The notes under the pieces are model-generated. The model searched no databases, was not told where the DNA came from, and saw nothing but the letters and a program-made list of their open reading frames with translations. Of a DNA stretch of 64,000 nt, positions 52,701 to 61,700 are shown one piece after another (the first letter of the stretch is position 1; each line of letters begins with the position of its first letter). This stretch comes from Antedon bifida (taxonomy: Eukaryota; Echinodermata; Crinoidea; Comatulida; Antedonidae): assembly GCA_963402885.1 (NCBI GenBank), contig OY727097.1:24421401-24485400 (forward strand). The letters are read 5' to 3'. A program made the translations under genes and the position numbers.

Positions 52701-55700
52701 TTTTTTAAGTCTGCTGCACTTGCTGTCTGCCAACACTTAGTAGCAGAAGCACGCTATCCTTCATCTCAAATGGCAACATCTCCAGAGAACAGATCACCTT
52801 CTACACCATCACCTGCTTCTACCGCTCCCACAGTGAAACCAGTTGGTGAGAAGGCCACTACCAACAAACCCAAGAAGTCCAAACCAGCTCCACCACCTCC
52901 ATCGCTTCTGGTTGTACAGGTCATGGAAATGGGTTTCCCAAGAGCTAATGTAGAGTTTGCAGTTCAGTCACTTGGTAAGTATTAGATGTGTTATTTCTTC
53001 CTTTCCAATACCTCCAAACATTCTAATAAAAGTAATTTTAAAAAATTAAATTTTAGGTAAGTGGTTATAGCAGGGTTGCTGCAAAATGTCTTTTCACATC
53101 TGTCTTGTGTGCACTTTTGAGACTTGTCGTTCATGGTAAGCACTGCACTGCTGCTGCCATGTGAGGGCTTATCAAATGTGCCCTTTTTAAACTAGAGACT
53201 AGCAACCAACATTGTTTAAATAGGCCTAGACAATTTTTACTCAATCCTACCTAGTTTGCAGGCACTGAACAACCTTTATTCAGTATCCCCTCCCTCTTCT
53301 GTGGCCTCATAATTTTCTTTATAACACACCTTGCAAATTGATTGGTTACCTACGCAACACGTTTGGACAACATTTGGAATTAGCCCTACCTAATGGAAAA
53401 GTGATATCTAATGGTGATAATTAACACGCTCCAATGCGAATTTTGAGAATTTTTGCCACACAACGTTGTTGGCTGATTGCTTTCGGAAATCAACTTGTTG
53501 TGCGTTCTGTTTATATATATAAACTCATCAGGCAAAGAACATTAATTCTAAACCGCCCGGTGATATACTGAAATTTAATTAATTAATTTGAAACGATAAA
53601 GATGAGGAAATCTGTGAGAATGAGAAAAAGTCGCCCCAACCGAGACTCGAACTCGGACCGCCTGCTTGATATGCAGATGTCCTAACCATTAGACCACTGG
53701 GGCTTTCATGGTATTGTTCGAACTCGATTGGATAGCGACTCTTTAACATTCTCGGCGTGGTACGGCGGAACAGCACTAGTCCTCAGTTGTACGCACGCGC
53801 ACCAGAGATAAAATTGATACGCCCTCATCTTACAGTATTTTTATTCACGAGGCGGGATCTCCGAAGAGATACTTTTATATATATAAACTCATCAGGCAAA
53901 GAACATTAATTCTAAACCGCCCGGTGATATACTGAAATTTAATTAATTAATTTGAAACGATAAAGATGAGGAAATCTGTGAGAATGAGAAAAAGTCGCCC
54001 CAACCGAGACTCGAACTCGGACCGTTTATATATATATATACACTCCATGTCTAAAGTTAAAGCACTGCCTTTTTAATGACTTAGCTTCATGGTCTAGCAT
54101 TCATCAATGATTTACGATGGTTAAATTGAATAAGTAGGTGTGTTATAAAACAAACAATGAATATTTTGTATTGTTGAATGGAGAGAACATTCCATTGATG
54201 AAAAAGATGGCAATTTCGCTACAAATTATCTCTTGATATTCAGGTGTGTTATCGGAGAACAGTCCAAGTGTCCAAGCCATTGTGAACTGGCTAGTGGATC
54301 ACCCTGACTTACAGATACCTGAGATTGTTGAGGTGGAAGAAGACGAGGACGATGAGGAGGAGGAAGAAGAAGAATCAATAAGTGATGATCATTATGAAAC
54401 TGAAAATGATGAAGATGATGACATCAATGAAAAATGCATATTCAATTTGGTAAGGATCACTGATTTGTGATGACTAAACTGTGTCATGTTAGTTCATTGT
54501 ACGAATACGTAGACAGAGGTCCCAAGTTGTAAAAAAAATCGAAATTTTTTGTAAACAATAGAGGGCGTGTTATAATCATTTAAAATTATATAGAGGGTGC
54601 TAATATAAGGAAAAAATAAGTTATACAAAAAATCTCGAGCATACATCATCTCGGAATCCAATACCAAATTGACTAGGCCTACCTACCTTCCTATGTTCAG
54701 TAATAAACAATGGAAAATGTCAGACACCTTTCCAGCGTGGTATAGCCTAGCCACCTAATATGGTATCATCATGTCCATGTATCACATTTTTTATAGTGTA
54801 GACAGAGCTTAAAGGGGGGTTCCGGGTTTAAAATGAATAGTAAAAAATGTAAAATATATTTGTTTGTCTCTTGAACAGTAAAAGTTTCAATTTATATAAG
54901 CGCCCAGTGAAGCAGAACGAAGGCTGTGAAATGAGGCCAGATTACAAGTGCAGCTACGGCAAAATCACACTGTGGTTACAGAATAGGAAATTCGTGAAAT
55001 GGTCAATCTTCCGACGACTCGTTATCATTAACCATATCAATTACTTTAGTAAAATTATACTTATCTGATGTAATTTTAGTCGGTTTTCCCATTTATAAAG
55101 TCAATTTTTTATAAAAATCCATCAAAACAGTGAAAAATTAGATATGTTTGCACTTTACGTTTGCCGATTTTCGCACGGACTTAGGGAAAGCCTTCAAAAT
55201 CAATGAAGCGTAACGTATACATTCCTGAGAGCGAGGAGAGCGAGACGACGATACACGTGCTCTCTCTCCCCCCATGCCTGGCATCGTCATGTGATAGGCA
55301 GATACAATATACTGTACAATACCAAACTGGTCGGGTCGAGTATACCCCGTCTATAATCACAACATGAACGATGTACAGTATTTGAATGAAGGTCGACTCG
55401 ACCTACCGGAATGGTTTAGATAATATAGCTCGAATGAGAGAGTTGGAATATTTGTAAACATAAGTATTGCTAATTTTAAAAAGTGTAGCCTATAGTAAAA
55501 GGCCTGGTAGTATCAATTCGCATAGGGTCTACAACACTAGCTAGCTCAATATTTAACTGGGCCGGATCGGCTAGGTCTCCTTCCTACTACCTGGTCTACT
55601 TGTGCTTGATGCAGTATCCGCTTTTTTGGAGAGTAAACTAGGCCTATTCTAGGCCTACTTATTAGACGATCGGGACACCATACGTGCGGAAGGCGATCGG

Positions 55701-58700
55701 ACCTCGTTTTGCCTCAATATTTACAGCCGATTTTGTAGAACGTTTTAGGTTTAGATTGTTTAGGAGTTTGGTTATAGGATGGGTTTGGAATCCACTGAGT
55801 TTTGTTATTTATGGGCCAATCGTTTAGTAGTAGGCTAGCTAGGCCCATGATGGCCCCAATGTTTTAACGTAGCCATCGTGGCATGGAATCCCTAGTCAGA
55901 AATGGCTCTCACCCATGAATAAAATGATTTAGGCTAGGCGTAGCCTAGTACGTGAAGCCGATATACGATCTGTACTATTCGAGGTATAAAAATAGTATAA
56001 TTTATTACTCCGTAATCTGTACTAGTAAATTTTGTATTTCATTAAATGTCAAATAAATATATGCTACTACTGTTATTACTGTATTACACTTTAGGCCTAG
56101 CTTAGAAAATCTACAAAAAATGTATTTCACAATGATCGGGTGGTCGTCGTTTGACAGGGGAGAGAGCTAGAGATGCAAGTTGACAAACACAACGTACAAG
56201 CTTGACATCGCGAGTTTGGAATCCACTGATGACGTGATTTTGTGAATATCTCATGAATATTAATGAGCTTCCCTAAGCTGCTGAAAAACAGACTTTCCAT
56301 GAATTTACCCTAAAATGTATATGAAATTTAATTTTTTTAATTTCTCGTTATTACTTCTTCATTCTGACATGTCTATATTGTTATAATATTTTTTATTTAA
56401 TAAATAAACGATATTTAAAAGCAATTTTAAACCCAGAATCCCCCTTTAAGGTTACAAGCAAGGTGATGAGCGTTGGATTCAAACTCACGATCTCACAATT
56501 AGTATTCCAACGTCAACAATACTGCGCCACATGCCCTAGCACACCCTTTCATTGCTTACTTTTATTTATTTCAATGGATATGTTTGAAACAATTTATGTA
56601 TGTCATCTCTATAGGGCTCTACAGAGGAAAAGGCCTATAAGAAACGTAGTGATTTTCTGAGCAATGATGATTATGCACTCTATATACGTGAAAATATTCA
56701 AGTTGGTATGACAATACGTTGCTGTCGAACTTATGAAGAAGTCAGAGAAGGAGATATTGGCAAAGTTGTTAAGGTAGAGTAGTTCAGATTCGGATTTATT
56801 TGCTCATAAAACAAAATAAATACAAAATAGCATTTTTGAGAAACAACAAGTACAAACGCTTCATTACTCTAAAAAAAAAAGCAGGGATCAATGTCATCCT
56901 AAAATTTACATTAAAAACTCTACTTTATTTTGTTATTTGTTACAATTGAGCACCTGGTTAAATATTATACAAATAATGAATATTGATGAGTGCAATGGTA
57001 CAAATAATTTCATGAGGTGAAAGATAAATATCATATTTTTAAGTTACTATTGCACAAATATAAAAACATTATTGTTTTATATAACATCTAAGTAGATTCT
57101 TGCCATTGTTCTGATCTTGTCATGCTCATCGCTGCTTCCGTTTGCATAATCATCATCCAATCAAATTACAGGAATTGATATAGGATATATAATATGTTTA
57201 AATATCTATACTGCTGTTTTTCAGTTGGATCGAGATGGACTTCATGATCTAAATGTTCAAGGTGATTGGCAGATCAAAGGAGGTACCTATTGGGTGCGGT
57301 ATATACACGTTGAGCTCCTCGGGTTACAGGCGAAAGGTGCACCTGGAACTAACATCAAAATAGGTGACAGGGTGCGTGTCAGACGCACAGTTTCATCTCC
57401 CAAATATCGATGGGGATCCGTCACACACCAGAGCATTGGTACTGTTACAGGTATTGTGCATTTTTATGCTTTTTACGTTTTTGTGAACTTCAAAGAACAT
57501 CATTTATTGTCCAATAAAATAATTACTGTGTTCACTGATATACTGTACAAAAAAAAAATTACTCGCCACCTTTCCAAACTTCCACTTCACTCCCCTCCAG
57601 TAGTTTAAAACCTGCCCAGTACAAATTCTGGTCATGTGGATATCCCATTTACTCCCAATCTACAACCCTTCCGTGTAACAGTTTTCAAGTATAGTTTAAA
57701 AACCTTCCCTCCAGTAGTTTAAAACCTGCCCAGTACAAATTCTGGTCATGTGGATATCCCATTTACTCCCAATCCACAACCCTTCCGTGTAACGGTTTTT
57801 AAGTAAAGTTAAAAAACCTTCCCTCCAGTAGTTTGAAACCTGCCCAGTACAAATTCTGGTCATGTGGATATCCCATTTACTCCCAATCCACAACCCTTCC
57901 GTGTAACGTTTTTCAAGTATAGTTTAAAAACCTTCCCTCCAGTAGTTTGAAACCTGCCCAGTACAAATTCTGGTCATGTGGATATCCCATTTACTCCCAA
58001 TCCACAACCCTTCCGTGTAACGGTTTTTAAGTAAAGTTAAAAAACCTTCCCTCCAGTAGTTTGAAACCTGCCCAGTACAAATTCTGGTCATGTGGATATC
58101 CCATTTACTCCCAATCCACAACCCTTCCGTGTAACAGTTTTCAAGTATAGTTTAAAAACCTTCCCTCCAGTAGTTTAAAACCTGCCCAGTACAAATTCTG
58201 ATCATGTGGATATCCCATTTACTCCCAATCCACACCCTTCCGTGTAACGGTTTTCAAGTATAGTTTAAAAACCTTCCCTCCAGTAGTTTGAAACCTGCCC
58301 AGTACAAATTCTGATCATGTGGATATCCAATTTACTCCCAATCCACAACCCTTCCCTGTAACGGTTTTCAAGTATAGTTTAAAAACCTTCCCTCCAGTAG
58401 TTTGAAACCTGCCCAGTACAAATTCTGGTCATGTGGATATCCCATTTACTCCCAATCCACAACCCTTCCGTGTAACGGTTTTCAAGTATAGTTTAAAAAC
58501 CTTCCCTCCAGTAGTTTGAAACCTGCCCAGTACAAATTCTGATCATTTGGATATCCCATTTACTCCCAATCCACAACCCTTCCGTGTAACGGTTTTCAAG
58601 TATAGTTTAAAAACCTTCCCTCCAGTAGTTTGAAACCTGCCCAACAGTACAAATTCTGATCATTTGGATATCCCATTTACTCCCAATCCACAACCCTTCC

Positions 58701-61700
58701 GTGTAACGGTTTTCAAGTATAGTTTAAAAACCTTCCCTCCAGTAGTTTGAAACCTGCCCAGTACAAATTCTGATCATTTGGATATCCCATTTACTCCCAA
58801 TCCACAACCCTTCCGTGTAACAGTTTTCAAGTATAGTTTAAAAACCTTCCCTCCAGTAGTTTAAAACCTGCCCAGTACAAATTCTGATCATGTGGATATC
58901 CAATTTACTCCCAATCCACAACCCTTCCGTGTAATGGTTTTCAAGTATAGTTTAAAAACCTTCCCTCCAGTAGTTTGAAACCTGCCCAGTACAAATTCTG
59001 GTCATGTGGATATCCCATTTACTCCCAATCCACAACCCTTCCGAGACAATTTTCATCCCATAATTTAACCACTCCAAGCATAATATTTTGTATTTCTTCT
59101 CTTTTCAGGGTTTAGTGCAGATGGTAAAGATGTGACTGTAAACTTCCAGCAACAGCCACATTGGACAGGCTTGGTATCAGAAATGGAACTGGTTCCTTGT
59201 GTTCACCAAAACGTTACGTAAGTAAAGATACTCTATGAATCTCTTTCACACCAGGTCAAGACAAAATTTTAAGGTTTTTTTCTTGTCCAGATTAAAATTC
59301 ATTAGAAATCACATTACTACTAACTTCCACATACAATAGAGCACCTCTTACCTGTTAAAGGAACATTTTCCTGTGAAAGAAGAAATATATGTTTAAATAT
59401 CACTACAGTCAACCCTTTTTCAGGGGACACCCCCTATTAGAGTGTCCTCTGAATAGAGGCTCCTATCCATAAAGTCTAGTCCAAACTAGGAAGCAAAAAC
59501 ACCTTTCTCGTTGAACTTCTTCCTAATATTATTTCCAGTGTAAGGATCCATCATTGTTTGTGTATTTGTATATTTTCTGTTCGTTGTAAAACATATTACT
59601 CGAAAATATTTGTTTTTTTTATTTCACCTCATAAGCAGTCATTCAAGTAGCATAGTAGTATTCTGTATTGTTGTTTTCAGATGTGATGGGTGTCAGATGT
59701 CGCCTTTAACTGGTTGTCGTTACAAATGCCGTATATGTGCTAATTTTGACTACTGCGAGAAATGCTACAGATCAAAGCGATGTCATCGACACACATTTAT
59801 GCGTATGGCTGTACCAGGTATGCTGACAAAAATGTAACCAATACCAACAGTGATTCTGCATTGCTAAAGTTGTCAATGCTTCTCTGAAAGGCCTAAAAAA
59901 GTCGAACGATTATTTATTCCAGTTTAGGGCATTTGATAACTAATTAAATTATTTATTTTAATTTATTTTATAGGAGCTACACCCGTGAATGTTGGCCGGC
60001 CAGGTCGTAGTAAGCGCCGCAGCTCTACAGTTGGAACCCTAATAGAGGAATGGTCCAAGTGTGTGAAGAATATAACGGTATCGTCTAAAGAAGGTCAGAT
60101 CTCTAGACTAGTAGATGGCAATCAGGCTACTTACTGGCAGAGCTCAGGATCACAAGGAAAAGTAAGCGCTATTTTTTGTACTGGATACCTGTGAAGATTT
60201 CAAAGAGTAATATTGATATAGATATAGAGTCATAAGACATAGTCTAAGCTTATTCCACTATAACCTTTATTTTTCCGTAGAGGGTATAAAGCCTTGGATT
60301 AAGTTTAAGACCATGGTAAGACCTTCAATTCAATCCATCTTAGTTATGCTGACTCAACAATTATTTGATATGATACAGCACAGTGTTTTTTTCAATTTCA
60401 GTAAAATTCCTATTAAGGAATCAACCAAGTGTCCCCTTAATAGGGTTTTTCCCAGGAGTAGTTGACCGTATTGTTAAAACATATATTGTTTTCCACTTTT
60501 AGAGGTTATTTACCCAGAATAGTGGTTTCTCAAAGGAGGTTTTTACTGTATGTATTGTGTTATTGCATTTTGTTATACTATATTAAAATATATATTTGCA
60601 GCATTGGATCCACCTTGAGCTTCAGCCCGACATCTTAGTGTATCGTCTTCGGATGCAGGTAGACCCAGCGGACAGCAGCTATCAGCCATCCCTGATAATC
60701 CTTAGTGGTGGTGACAGTCTCACCACTCTACAGGAGATTAAAACGGTCAAGGTTGGACCAGTGGAGTCTGCAGTGACTCTTCTATCAGATATTAATGAGG
60801 TACTACAATTTTGCCAGACCACTATTACAATATGTGCTTAAAGTATGATGGTTTATCTTGGCGGTTGCTGCTGCCACCCAGGCAAGCAAGATCACCAAAT
60901 TATAATCTTTAACCATATACTGTACATAAGATATGAACTCAACAAACAAGGTTTTTGACTAGTTTAAGCATAGGCGTGCATATGCTTCTAAATTCTAAGG
61001 CCACTATTATTAATATTCGTTTCCAAAATTTCTAAGATAGTATACTACAATTACAAATTACAGTAGAATCCCTATTAAATGAACACTTTCCAATGAAACA
61101 AAGATCTACACATGTTTTAACACTATGGCTAACCCTATTCAGGGGAAACCCTGTTCAGGGGACTCCTCTATTAAAAGAACACTTTGTTTTGTCACAAAGG
61201 TTTCCCCTTTTGTGGTTCTACCGTATTAGACTAAATACTATTAGACTAGATAAATAAAACATCTTTTTATTTGTTAGTACTACCGCTACATTGAGATTGC
61301 AATACGACAGTGTAAGAGCAGCGGTATTGACTGCAAAGTTCACGGCCTAACCATCACTGGAAGAATGCGAACCGAAGATGACGACATTGCCGCAAACTTC
61401 TCCTTCATCGCCTCAGACGAGGAGGATGTTGATGATGAGGGTAAAGGCAATACACAGAGTGTTTCTAGGCAACGTAACAACACTTCTGGTCCAGAGATTC
61501 ATACAAAGGTGTTTGTATGGGGATTGAATGATAAGGATCAGCTAGGAGGACCTAAAGGGTCAAAGGTAATTATTATGATCATATAAACTGTACTGTGTAA
61601 TTCACTATGATTTAGGTGTCAACTGAAGTTTCATGTAGTACTCTGTTCTAAACAATTAAGTGTATTGTTGCTGTTGTTATTTTTGGTGTTACACACCAAG

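Larger units (their letters stand above)
53310..54160. mobile_element. MITE with TTTATAACACACC termini, interrupted by nested insertions
   Basis: The left end CTTTATAACACACC (~53317) and right end GGTGTGTTATAAAA (~54139) are inverted repeats. The flanks 53317-53515 and ~54035-54150, read in reverse, align in order with the uninterrupted copy at 47053-47364. The middle (~53516-54030) is foreign: it holds the duplicated SINE block. Confidence 0.75.

Noticed and set aside
53632-53703. Functional tRNA gene
   Set aside because: The fold is intact, but the anticodon conflicts with the glutamate-like body and the same head plus tail occurs elsewhere, so a SINE is more likely.
54871-55068. Transposase remnant in the TTAA element
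   Set aside because: The 65-codon frame shows no DDE/DDD or zinc-finger pattern that I recognise; too short to support.
57696-58121. Repeated minus-strand protein of 38-residue units
   Set aside because: It arises because the minisatellite period is a multiple of three; there is no start context, homology or evidence of selection.
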